Program-made: the position numbers and the translations under genes
The notes under the pieces: generated by a model
What the model saw: only the letters and a program-made list of their open reading frames with translations
Told to the model about the DNA's origin: nothing
Databases searched by the model: none
Assembly: GCA_032718475.1 (NCBI GenBank)
Contig: JAUCBJ010001841.1
Coordinates: forward strand, 1-64,000
Direction of reading: 5' to 3'
Length of the DNA: 64,000 nt
Source: Nemertoderma westbladi
Taxonomy: Eukaryota; Xenacoelomorpha; Nemertodermatida; Nemertodermatidae
Part shown: one piece after another, positions 48,703-57,929 of the stretch
Layout of the letters: every line of letters begins with the position of its first letter
Position numbering within the stretch: position 1 is the stretch's first letter

Positions 48703-51700
48703 CTATAAACTCTTACATGGCCCATGGACTCTCAGCTGAACTACTGGGAATTCCCGAATTCCGACGTTGGAAGTTGGCGCTTTCCAAGATGGTTGTCGGT
48801 CTGGAATAGTCAATTGGACTTCATTATCGGTCTCAGTCTCATACGTAAGTGCTCGATACACTGCGGTGTTTATCATATAACAGGATTCGTTTTCGTCGGA
48901 GAATTCGTCTGTGTAAAATCCTTCCATCTCAGAGCTGTGGTCAGTGTCGTTCACATCACTGAATTGGACATGTCGTTCGGGCTCACTTACCTGACTTGTG
49001 CGGGTTCTTTCAAATTCTGTGTGCAGCAAGATATGATGTTTCGCGCCGCACTTAGCGCACCTAGCATCTGAGTAACAGGTCCGCCGTTGGTGTCCTCGTT
49101 TGAGGCAATTATAACACAACCGCTTATCCCACATGACATCACGTCTATCTTTAAGGGATTTCTTTAAGAATTCATCACACCCACTCAAGCGATGGGGCCC
49201 GTCGCACAATACACATTTAGGCTTGATGTTACTTACTTTAACCTGTGCTGTGTGGTGCACACTTGTTCTTTCCTCGGGCTTTCTTCCATGAATTCTCTTA
49301 GGAGACATGGGAGGAGTTGTTGTTACCTGTTCTCTCCTGTCACTGGTTCGAGACTTAGATTTACTTACGTCTTTCCGAGTTTTGTTGACATAATAAGATC
49401 TTTCGGTGTCTTTCCCGCTGTTCTCCTCGTGGGAGGTTTGGCTTTCGCCGTCGTCTGTATAACACACTGGTATTACCTTTCTCCTAGAAACGTGTTTTTC
49501 ACTTAACTCACTTTCTGGAGTCTTCTCTCGAGACTGTTTTAGGAGTTGTAATCTTACCTCTCTGTTTAAGAATGACAGAAGGTCCGTCATGGTTGGATCT
49601 CTATGTTGTTGGTCCATCAAATAGAGAACCTTTTTGTCCCAGCGAGTACCTACTCCACCCTTTGGCAAAGTTGATGCTAAGGCTCCTACAACCATAGAAT
49701 TGTGGTATTCATGAGACTTACCTAACCAATCTAGTTGTCTACAGATCTCCTGAATCTCGTTGGAAAAGTCTATAATCCCGCTGCTAAGAAACTTTCGGGG
49801 CACCATTAATTTCGCATACAAATACCTAGCTATGTTAGTCCTATTACCATACCTGATGTTTAGTGTATCCCAAACTTGTCTTAATCCATCTGGATGTCCA
49901 ATAAACTTTAACGCCATTAACTTGGGAGGTCCTTCCAAGCACTCGATGAGGAATCTAAGTTTCTCTACGTTAGATAGTACATAGTTCTGTATGTTATCTT
50001 TATAATATTCATTAAAAGGTAACCATCTCATCTCATCTCCATTGAACTTGACGATCTCTCCCACCTTTACCGCTTGACGGGCTTCGGTTCTAGCCATTTG
50101 ACGCGTAAAAATTTCTTGGGCCATCATATTATTTAATATCGAGTTATCGGTATATAAATTTCTCGGATTATGATCAGGTCTATATGGAATATCATTATCA
50201 ACAGGTTTATAATTATCCTTAATAGGGTTTACTATAGGAGTTTCTACTTCACTAGCAGTATAGATGTATGTAGGCTCCACACCTTGCGCATGAAATACTT
50301 CAGACCTAACAGGTTGACACATTGTTACAGGGGGTGGTGGTATACCCCTTTGGATATTTACCAATTTATCGCGTTCTAACGCGATACTCTGCTGCACTTC
50401 TTGTAACTCTAACCTACCTTCTCTTACTGTTCCCTTTAACTGTTGAACAGTCCCTTCCAACTCTCGGACCTGTTGGGAGGAACGTTCCCTATGTTCCTCC
50501 ATCTGCCCGAGCAGGAGATCCATCCCCCGCCGTCTCTCATCCACCCACTTGACCGCCGAAGCGGGAGCCGCCAACATAGTAGCGGGCAGACGAGGGACGA
50601 CGGGCGATAAATCGTTGATGTCTCGCTCGGCGTCCAGGACCGGAATTGACTCAGGGGCTGTTCTACTGGGCACAGGTAGTTTAGTGCTGTGCAAAGGGAA
50701 TTTAGAGTTAGGTTCTGGAAGTACAGGGGTCTCCATCACAGAGGGGGTGGCTTCGAGAACAGGCCTAATTATTTCAGGCTCATCTACTATAGTAGGGAGT
50801 CTTTCTACTCTAATAATTTGGTCTGTGTGTTCTGTACTACCTAAGTCTGCACTAGCTAGTTGCCTTCTTACAGCTGGGGGCAAATTAGGCAATTTCTGAC
50901 GGTGGGGCGTTCTTCTACGTCTGCTGGAACGAGATCTATTTCTTCCGCCTTCAGGATCTGTTGTATCGCCTTCATCAGATAATGTAAATCCCTGTCTCTT
51001 GGGAGTAGATCGACTTATCATCTGCATATGACTAGCTGTTCTCTGTTTATTTAAGTAGTCTTGCGTCTCTTGAAGATTTTCCAACTCTAGTTGGACTGTC
51101 TCTTCAGATGCCCTCCGTTCGGCTGCTGCCACTACCTCTGCCGCTTTTCTTTCCGCTTCTACCACTGCCTCTGCCACTTTTCTTTCCGCTTCTGCCGCTG
51201 CCTCTGCCGCTTTTCTTTCCGCTTCTACCGCTGCCTCTGCCGCTTTTCTTTCCGCTTCTACCGCTGCCTCTGCCGCTTTTCTTTCAGCTTCTAACGCTGC
51301 CTCTGCCGCTTTTCTTTCCGCTTCTAACGCTGCCTCTGCCGCTTTTCTTTCCGCTTCTGCCGCTGCCACTGCCACTGCCGTTGCCGCCGCTGCTGCTGTC
51401 TTTCTGTCTTCTATCTGTTTTTTCTTTAATTGTTCTTCCTGTTCCCTAGCGATGAGGATTCTTTCATCAAATTTAGCCTGATCCGCGGCTAACATTTCCG
51501 CATCTAATGAGTCTAACACAAATTTGGCTCCCTCACTATTAGGGTGAAGTCCAGCTAGCCGTCTCCTCAACTCTTTGTTACCTATAAATCGTTGATAGTC
51601 CGACAGATAGATGTCAATAGCGTCCTTCTTCTGAGGTTTCTCGGATGTAACATCGCTTTCCACCTGAGAAAAGGTAGCGTCTGTTGATTCTCCGTGGATC

Positions 51701-52578
51701 GCACGCTCAGTTAGCTGAATTTTCCATTGGGTTGTTCCTTGGACTTTAAGACTCACCCGTTGGAACCAAGTCTTTACGGCAACTTGCAACGACATGTCTT
51801 GGCTTCTCTTCGAGGCTTCCTCAAAGGCTGAAAGGATTAGTCTGATCCGTAAGATTCGTTCTCTAACTTGATAAAGTAGCTCTCCCTGCCCTTGAGGTCC
51901 TTGGGGTTGTTGAAACAGTTCTTCCTCTAATCGCTCCAAAGAGCTGAAGAATCCCTGTACATAACCTGCTGCCGACCTCTTCCACACAGCTGGATCTCTA
52001 GTGTCCTTTACCACTCCCATCCTGTATAAGTCCTCCCAGGCAGCTTCCGATAAGTTAAACGGGAGTCCGGGTCCGGGGAAGTTCCATTGCGTCTCGACAA
52101 TAGACTTCAGTTCCTCCATTGTGTATCCCGCATAACTGTCCTTGGTCGATCGCTTACTTCTCGCCCAATCGATTTGATGTTCCTCCACCGCAATCAATAC
52201 CCTAGTGAGTACGGCTTCAGGAAGAATGAGAAGTGGATCCGAATAAACTGCTTCTGCCATCTTTGCTCCGCGCTCGGGTGTCAACTCTACAGTATCTGAA
52301 CTACTGGAGCTATCGGGCCGCTGAGAAATAAGTTCTCGGTTCGGGTGTTGCTGCTGTTTAACAGCTGCCTCTTGGTCCCGCTTGACTTGAGCCCGAGTGC
52401 CTATGATAGACCTACGGTGCTTTACTAGCCTAGGTTCTGATACTACTACTGGAGGGATGACCTTTCTTACAGTAGGAGGGGACTTGGACTTTGGTCTCAA
52501 ATGTTCGGCACTCCTATCGGAGTCGCAGACTGTTCTTTCTAGGAGACTATCTGACAGAGTTTGCTTTGTGTCAGCCAT
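48703..52578 (-). CDS. gag: BEL/Pao gag polyprotein
   Basis: An intact 1,291-codon ORF runs from ATG 52,578. It encodes the structural polyprotein of a BEL/Pao element, which would assemble cytoplasmic particles and package RNA. In order it shows a polar N-terminal domain, an Ala/Glu/Lys coiled coil at about residues 375-490 (repeated AEAALEAERKAAE), a Pro-rich linker, a DUF1759-like gag domain at about 840-1,015 (IVKFNGDEMRWLPF, YVLSNVEKLRFLIECLEGPP, EICRQLDWLG), and three zinc-knuckle-like Cys clusters at about 1,122-1,182 (CVLCDGPHRLSGC, CYNCLKRGHQRRTC, CAKCGAKHH). Long, repeated coiled coils are unusual in this family. The ORF stops just before the protease, in another frame. The antisense open frames at 51,091-51,449 are shadows of the coiled-coil repeats. 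Confidence 0.9.
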   Translation of the reverse strand: MADTKQTLSDSLLERTVCDSDRSAEHLRPKSKSPPTVRKVIPPVVVSEPRLVKHRRSIIGTRAQVKRDQEAAVKQQQHPNRELISQRPDSSSSSDTVELTPERGAKMAEAVYSDPLLILPEAVLTRVLIAVEEHQIDWARSKRSTKDSYAGYTMEELKSIVETQWNFPGPGLPFNLSEAAWEDLYRMGVVKDTRDPAVWKRSAAGYVQGFFSSLERLEEELFQQPQGPQGQGELLYQVRERILRIRLILSAFEEASKRSQDMSLQVAVKTWFQRVSLKVQGTTQWKIQLTERAIHGESTDATFSQVESDVTSEKPQKKDAIDIYLSDYQRFIGNKELRRRLAGLHPNSEGAKFVLDSLDAEMLAADQAKFDERILIAREQEEQLKKKQIEDRKTAAAAATAVAVAAAEAERKAAEAALEAERKAAEAALEAERKAAEAAVEAERKAAEAAVEAERKAAEAAAEAERKVAEAVVEAERKAAEVVAAAERRASEETVQLELENLQETQDYLNKQRTASHMQMISRSTPKRQGFTLSDEGDTTDPEGGRNRSRSSRRRRTPHRQKLPNLPPAVRRQLASADLGSTEHTDQIIRVERLPTIVDEPEIIRPVLEATPSVMETPVLPEPNSKFPLHSTKLPVPSRTAPESIPVLDAERDINDLSPVVPRLPATMLAAPASAVKWVDERRRGMDLLLGQMEEHRERSSQQVRELEGTVQQLKGTVREGRLELQEVQQSIALERDKLVNIQRGIPPPPVTMCQPVRSEVFHAQGVEPTYIYTASEVETPIVNPIKDNYKPVDNDIPYRPDHNPRNLYTDNSILNNMMAQEIFTRQMARTEARQAVKVGEIVKFNGDEMRWLPFNEYYKDNIQNYVLSNVEKLRFLIECLEGPPKLMALKFIGHPDGLRQVWDTLNIRYGNRTNIARYLYAKLMVPRKFLSSGIIDFSNEIQEICRQLDWLGKSHEYHNSMVVGALASTLPKGGVGTRWDKKVLYLMDQQHRDPTMTDLLSFLNREVRLQLLKQSREKTPESELSEKHVSRRKVIPVCYTDDGESQTSHEENSGKDTERSYYVNKTRKDVSKSKSRTSDRREQVTTTPPMSPKRIHGRKPEERTSVHHTAQVKVSNIKPKCVLCDGPHRLSGCDEFLKKSLKDRRDVMWDKRLCYNCLKRGHQRRTCYSDARCAKCGAKHHILLHTEFERTRTSQVSEPERHVQFSDVNDTDHSSEMEGFYTDEFSDENESCYMINTAVYRALTYETETDNEVQLTIPDRQPSWKAPTSNVGIREFPVVQLRVHGPCKSL
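51090..51430 (-). repeat. Coding 36-bp repeat in gag (AEAALEAERKAA)
   Basis: About eight units of 36 bp encode the 12-residue heptad-like block AEAALEAERKAA and variants. They form the predicted coiled coil of the gag protein. Confidence 0.8.
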
Positions 52579-54498
52579 GTTTGATTGTACAGTTGAATGC
52601 CTACTACCATTACTATAAACGAAAGTTAAAGCAAGTCTAGTAATTCAGTATCAACTGTAAGCCTGGTAATTAATTACCGATATCGTTACTCAATGTAACA
52701 CAATATATATATATAATATATTAGGATACCGGTATACACTTATAGTATATATATATAAGTATTATTACAGACTAGGATTGATTAGTCACAGAATACCGGT
52801 ATATAATTTAAGCATAAATATATAGAAATATATATAATAAGCCTACTGTAAATACCGGTATACAGCATACACTTATAGTATATATAAGTATGATTATAGA
52901 CTAGAATTAATTACAGAATACCGGTATATAATTTCAGCTTAAATTTATAGAAATAAATATAATAAGCCTATCGTAAATACCGGTAATGTTAATTATTTTA
53001 CGATGCCTAAATTTCTAAATTTTAGGGTTACTTTCCTTTACTTTATTACTGTTATTAAGCAGTAGTCCAACTGATATTAAGACCTAATTGATGTATAACA
53101 GGCCTACTATTTTATAAATCGGTTTGAGTTGATTTATAATATATTATGTACCCGTACAAGGGTTTTGTCAATATTTGAAATAAATGTTATTATTTCCAAG
53201 TAAGGTGTCACTACACAGACGCGGAACGCTCTCAGTGGAGTGCTATCTGTTAGACACTAAAACGAATAATTCTACTTTACTAAGTTACTTATTACTACAA
53301 ATTACGTACAATTACTGTGTAGGATTACAATTTCTAAATAAACACCAAAAGTTACACATACAAATTTCAGGGTAATTTTACAGGAATCTACAAACCAGCC
53401 TAATAAGGAGTTAGAATTTCTGGTTCTTACAAACGGACAGGATACTACGGTATTTGAAAATAATTAAGCAGTAGTAAATAAATTGTGTTGTCCAGATAAG
53501 AAAATACCACCGTCTGACGACTTATAGTCTTTAGCTCTACAGCTCTATAAGTACTACGTTATGTACCCGGAGTGTCCTTACCTAAAAGTTAATTACCGCA
53601 GCCAACCAGAGCTAACGTGCCTATTAACCACTTTACAACACAAATATACTGCCTACACACTAATTACTTTCGGAAAGCACTGTACACTAAACCCTAAATT
53701 AGGTACAAATACTTATACAACAAATAACCAGCAGTTAAATATACTTGTACAGCTAAAAGAACCACGGTATCTGCTGGAGTGACTAGAGAATAAAATCACC
53801 AATCTTTACCTACGCCAAGCAGCCCTGATGTAGTACCGGGGTTAATTTAACTATAACGGTATGTATAACAAGCATAATTACTTTAGGAATAAACTTAGGG
53901 AGTTATGTAGGTTGCGAATACTCGCATAAACTCTGAATAATAAATAAATACGCTACCCGTGCAGACTACACAAACAAAAATACAGACCAAACGCTGGCAG
54001 ACTACTGTCAAGCCTAAATAAACTACAGTATATGCAGACTCCGAAATGGTTAGTTAGTATGCGTTCTAACCAAGTAGTATGACTTATTCTTTCGGGGGGG
54101 ATTTACCTTACAACACTGGATGCCCCCACCTTCCTAACTAGCACTTTATCGGACAGACACTCTACACACACTGCAGTCTCTTCAGACCTAACAACAGCCA
54201 GACAACAATCCAGCCTACAAATTATCTGTACAATTTGAGCGGGCTTACACGCCTTCTGCTCAATATTACACTTACAGATAAATAAAACTGACAGAAATAA
54301 GTAAACCATACAAAGGAATAAGGGGTGATCAATCCCTAATCCCCTAACAGCCTACAATATACAATATATCTCAATCGAACTAATACTGGTACCTGTAAGT
54401 ACCGGTTCGGGTAGTTGGGCAGTTAGGCCTACAGTTTACCGTCCGACCGGTACATTCGAATTTATTGCCTACGTGCAATCAAGAATAAAAACTATTAA
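52579..54498 (-). other. 5' leader of the BEL element
   Basis: About 1.9 kb lies between the 5' LTR and the gag ATG. No TGG-starting primer-binding site adjoins the LTR end (the adjacent sense bases are TTAATAGTTTTTATT), so the primer tRNA is unclear. Positions 52,727-52,990 hold two tandem copies of a unit of about 130 bp with ATACCGGTATA palindromes. Small open frames here lack motifs. Confidence 0.5.
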
Positions 54499-55700
54499 TG
54501 TTCGCGCTTTTAGACCTTTAGCAGTTTAACCTGCCAATTTTAATTGTCTTTTTGTATATCAATTATTTAATGTACTGAAGTTACATCAGCCGAAGCCAGC
54601 CTGTGCGCGACCATTCACCCACAGTTAAGGGAGACTGGATTCGGATGCTTTGATAGTGATTGCAGTGTAGACCTACTGTATTATTCGATTGATATTTAAT
54701 ATATAATCTCTGACAATATATTTACTTTCGGGGAAATATTAACAGTTCCTTTAGGACGTGGCGCTTTAAGTATAAAACAGAGTTATGACTTATACTAATC
54801 ACAACTGGATGGCTACTGAGTTTCGTAAAAAGCGCATTCTTTAGGAGATGCTTTATTAACCTTCACACTACTTCACACGACTTCACACTACTTCACACTA
54901 CTGCGCACTGATCTGCCGACCGTCACTGAATTTGATCATATATAAGGAGGATCGCAACTGACACATGTAGGGATCATGAAATAGTATTTAATTCACACAA
55001 AAACCACTATAATGTAAGTCGCAGTTGCTACTCTCGCAGTACTATTCCTCTAACCTTCAGTAATCAAGAAGATTGGGGGTTTTATGATTATTCATCGGTA
55101 TTCTCCAAATATATCAGCAATATACACCAATTAACCATAATTAATAACAGAAGTAAAATAATGCGGTGAACAGTCAGTATGTGTTACTGATGCAGTGTTC
55201 CATGTGCAGCAATGTTGACTTGCGGTGTGATGCAGTGTGCTGCGTAGTTGAATTGCGTTGCGTTAATAGTTTTACGTTCTTGTAATCAAAGCCATCTGAT
55301 GTTTCTGATGTTTAGGTCAAAGTCTGAAACTTCCAACACAGAAGTACAGAAGAATTTCCAAGCAGTTCTCTCGCTCAGAAAGGTAAACAAAGACCGTAAT
55401 GCATTGTGCGGTTTTCCGTAGGCCTCTGTACAAGATAAAATGAAAATCGCTCTGATTGGCTGAGCTGAGCGAGCTGAACAAAGAGATGTTCCACGTTTAC
55501 AGTAAATCAGCTGACAGATTTCGTCATCTGAGTTCCAGTCTTTTAGAGTATTAGGCGCATTGCGGCAGAAAATGGCTTGTTATGTCCGCTAAAACACTCA
55601 CACGGTACATTGCGGAGAAAATGGCTTGTTATGTCCGCTAAAACACCAACACGGTATATTGCGGAGAAAATGACTTGTTATATCCGCAAAAGCTTTTACA
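54499..55700 (-). repeat. Central (shared) LTR of the BEL element
   Basis: This 1,202-bp LTR is nearly identical to the one at 43,164. It differs by scattered substitutions and by extra CTTCACACTA units near 54,870-54,900. It acts as 5' LTR for the gag-containing unit and as 3' LTR for the truncated copy to its right. Confidence 0.85.
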
Positions 55701-55778
55701 CCGCTCCCAGAAAATGGGATTTAATTCTATAAAATATAAAAAATCACAGTTTCTAAAATATAAAAATACTCTAAACAG

Positions 55779-56247
55779 TTAGTCCTTCTTACGCGAACGG
55801 CGTTTACGCAGTTTTTTGAGGCTAGCAAGAGTCCTTTTCTCTTTGGGGCGAGCCACTTTACTAGGAGGGCTATAACTCCTGGGTGAAGGGTGCAATACAA
55901 TTGCATCGGAAGGTTTAGGGTTACGGTCGGTGTATCCGCCGGTCGAGGTACCCGGTTGATCGGTATCAACCTCAGTGGAACGAGGTCGAACAACCTTGAG
56001 AGCGCATTTTAAGACAGCAGCTCTTACTGGTCCCTGACGGGTCGTTTGCACGAGAGCGGTAGGCGGACCATGAGTAGTGAGAAATTTCCTCGGTTTGATG
56101 GTTCTTTCCAACTCGCGTTCTCGGGCTCTGTCGAAATCGATATGCTTCTCCTCGAGCTGATTTTCCTCCGCTTGTCGTTGGAAGCATTCGTCCAAAACTC
56201 TTTCAGAGAGTAGGGTCGTCCAAGTTCGATATCTTCTTAGAGATTCT
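55779..56247 (-). pseudogene. ORF C fragment of the truncated upstream BEL copy
   Basis: A second copy of ORF C keeps its frame and has only a few residue changes against 44,422-44,925 (for example RECELE to RERELE and LKRALK to LKCALK). It lacks its 5' part: at 56,248 the sequence jumps to LTR sequence. The rest of that unit was deleted. Confidence 0.7.
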
Positions 56248-56285
56248 GGAGAAAATGACTTGTTATATCCGCAAAAGCTTTTACA
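56248..56285 (-). repeat. 38-bp stub of the outer 5' LTR
   Basis: On the minus strand this reads TGTAAAAGCTTTTGCGG and onward, identical to the first 38 bases of the other LTRs. It is then fused to ORF C through a shared GGA. The 5-bp GGGCT duplication follows at 56,286. Confidence 0.85.
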
Positions 56286-56290
56286 GGGCT
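56286..56290. repeat. Target-site duplication GGGCT (right)
   Basis: Identical to 43,159-43,163. It shows that the LTR stub is the true outer end of the integrated element. Confidence 0.85.
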
Positions 56291-56830
56291 AATGGGGGCT
56301 GGTTGTAAATGGGTGGGGTTGGGGGGTAGGGAAGGTTTAGGAGAAGTTGTACTGTAGGTAGTCAGTCTTGGATTTCTGCAAGATTGGGTGATGAGGGATT
56401 AGTTATGCGATTTGTAAGATTGTCTAGCGTTTACGTACGGATTCAAGTTCCTGTTGTGGTCGGTCAGGAGTAATATGAACATATTGATTTATATGGTTAG
56501 ACAACTCGATATCGAAGGTATTGCTACCACCGTACAGGGAGTTTAGAATTTTCCATTTCTCATCTTCAGATTTCAGAGTTACGACAACCTTGTTTTCAGC
56601 TTGAACGGACCATAAATTACGGACCATAAATTACGAAATGAGAGAATGATTTTACTATCAGAGATTTCGCCCTCTAGCGGCAGACTGAAGAACTGCAGAC
56701 GGATATATCCTCCTTTGAAAGACACAGCTGACAGTCTAGTAAATATCGGTCAAGTCTCAACTTGAAGGGAAGAAAAGCAAAGAAATGGGGGACATATATT
56801 GTTTAGATATGTTGCCCCAAAGATTACACC
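56291..56830. other. Intergenic DNA, no gene seen
   Basis: This holds GT/GGGG-rich sequence at 56,291-56,340 and otherwise unassigned DNA. A 67-codon open frame on the minus strand (56,424-56,627) resembles a retrotransposon gag fragment (VVTLKSEDEKWKILNSLYGG) but is too short to assign. Confidence 0.3.
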
Positions 56831-57047
56831 ATTTTGTTGGGCACAGCTTTTGCAAAGTCGGCAATGACGACCAGGTGGGATCGAACTGGTGAACTCCGGG
56901 TTGGAAGTCTGACGCTCTAAACCATTCAGCTAGCGGCCCAGGTAAAAGATAGACCTGGAAATACTATCTGATACCTTGTTTATCAGCAATTTACCTCCTC
57001 ATGGCCCCATCTGTTAATACCATCAAATGGTGCCACTGTGCTCAACC
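56831..57047 (-). mobile_element. tRNA-derived SINE, copy 1
   Basis: A minus-oriented SINE of about 217 bp. In sense it has a head starting GAGCACAGTGGCACC, a tRNA-like part with A box TAGCTGAATGGTTTAGAGCG and B box AGTTCGATCCC, and a tail with GCCGACTTTGCAAAAGCTGT ending in an A-rich stretch. The tRNA stems are imperfect, so it is not a functional tRNA gene. Confidence 0.75.
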
Positions 57048-57210
57048 CTACCGTACTTGGCCGTCTATATAACCACTCGCTACAATGAAAGGGTAGTGTA
57101 CATTTAACCGTGAACCATCACAGCCACAATGATTATAATAAACATTCTAGCTACTAATTTAGGCAGGTCAGTTACACCTATAGAGAATTGCGACCGGTAG
57201 ATTTATAAAT

Positions 57211-57350
57211 TATTATTGGTGTTATGGGTGAATGAATGGTTTCATATTATTATAACTTTTTGTTGGGCACAGCTTTTGCAAAGTCGGCAATGACGTCCAG
57301 CTGGGATCGAACTGGTAACCTCCGGGTTGGAAGTCTGATGCTCTAACCAT
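57211..57350 (-). mobile_element. tRNA-derived SINE, copy 2 (partial, inverted)
   Basis: This carries the tail and tRNA-like part of the same SINE in minus orientation, ending inside the A box. It is the reverse complement of the right part of copy 3, including the outer flank GTGTTATGGGTGAATGAATGG. Confidence 0.7.
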
Positions 57351-57356
57351 TGAACA

Positions 57357-57623
57357 TTGAGCACAGTGGCAGCATTTGATGGTATTGACAGATGGGAGGT
57401 CATGAGGAGGTAAATTGCGGACATACAAGGTATCAGATAGTAATTCCAGGTCTATCTTTTACCTGAGCCGCTAGCTAAATGGTTAGAGCGTCAGACTTCC
57501 AACCCGGAGGTCAGGTCACCAGTTCGATCCCACCTGGACGTCATTGCCGACTTTGCAAAAGCTGTGCCCAACAAAAAGTTACAATAATATGAAACCACTC
57601 ATTCACCCATAACACCAATAATA
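57357..57623 (+). mobile_element. tRNA-derived SINE, copy 3
   Basis: A full-length plus-oriented copy: head from 57,357, tRNA-like part at about 57,468-57,535 (GCTAAATGGTTAGAGCG and AGTTCGATCCC) and tail ending AACAAAAAGTT plus shared flank. Together with copy 2 it forms a hairpin of about 410 bp with arms of about 140 bp, so the two may move as one foldback unit. Confidence 0.75.
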
Positions 57624-57624
57624 A

Positions 57625-57929
57625 AGATTACACTGACAGACAGACACGAGGTTGAGATAGTTGTACCTGGTACACGTATGCTAAGCTCACTTACTTTCGT
57701 GGCTCGCTCCACAATTCTGAAATTATTTCAAACATTTAATTTGAAACTGATGGTCTACTGGTATAGCAAAATCGAGGTACCGGTACCGGCAAACTGGTGA
57801 GGTGACGTGCCTAAAAATTATCAACAAAACAATTTTGCCAGATTGTCCTATACAACTTTAACTGATTACCGGTACCGGTACCGGTACTGGATTAATTTAG
57901 TATAAATTCGACGTTGGACGTTTGATGCG
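57625..57929. promoter_or_regulatory. Upstream region of the MPPED-like gene
   Basis: AT-rich with runs of TACCGG (57,777-57,791 and 57,870-57,890) just before the ORF. A TATAAAT at 57,901 lies only 29 bp before the ATG, so it is an uncertain TATA candidate. No other core element is recognisable. Confidence 0.3.

Larger units (their letters stand above)
43164..56285 (-). mobile_element. BEL/Pao LTR retrotransposon, composite, 13.1 kb
   Basis: In minus orientation the order is: a 38-bp LTR stub, a fragment of the 3' ORF, a complete LTR, a roughly 1.9-kb leader, gag, a decayed protease region, a non-coding gap, ORFs A, B and C, and a complete LTR. The outermost ends TGTAAAAG...GCGAACA obey the TG...CA rule and are bracketed by the 5-bp duplication GGGCT, as expected for BEL/Pao elements. 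No reverse transcriptase, RNase H or integrase motif was found. LTR-LTR recombination giving a tandem element, followed by a deletion, accounts for the right end. The near-identical LTRs and low decay of ORF C suggest a young insertion. Confidence 0.85.

Noticed and set aside
51091..51449. Plus-strand ORFs rich in Leu/Pro or Cys/Phe
   Set aside because: They are antisense to the AEAALEAERKAA repeat of gag and have no independent support.
43164..56250. The 1.75-kb direct repeats as a plain segmental duplication or as the LTRs themselves
   Set aside because: TG...CA ends, an LTR stub at 56,248 and GGGCT duplications set the LTR limits at about 1.2 kb. The extra shared part is ORF C and flank of a truncated tandem unit.
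56860..57540. Functional tRNA genes
   Set aside because: A and B boxes are present but the acceptor and anticodon stems do not pair, and the same head and tail recur in three copies. They are SINEs.
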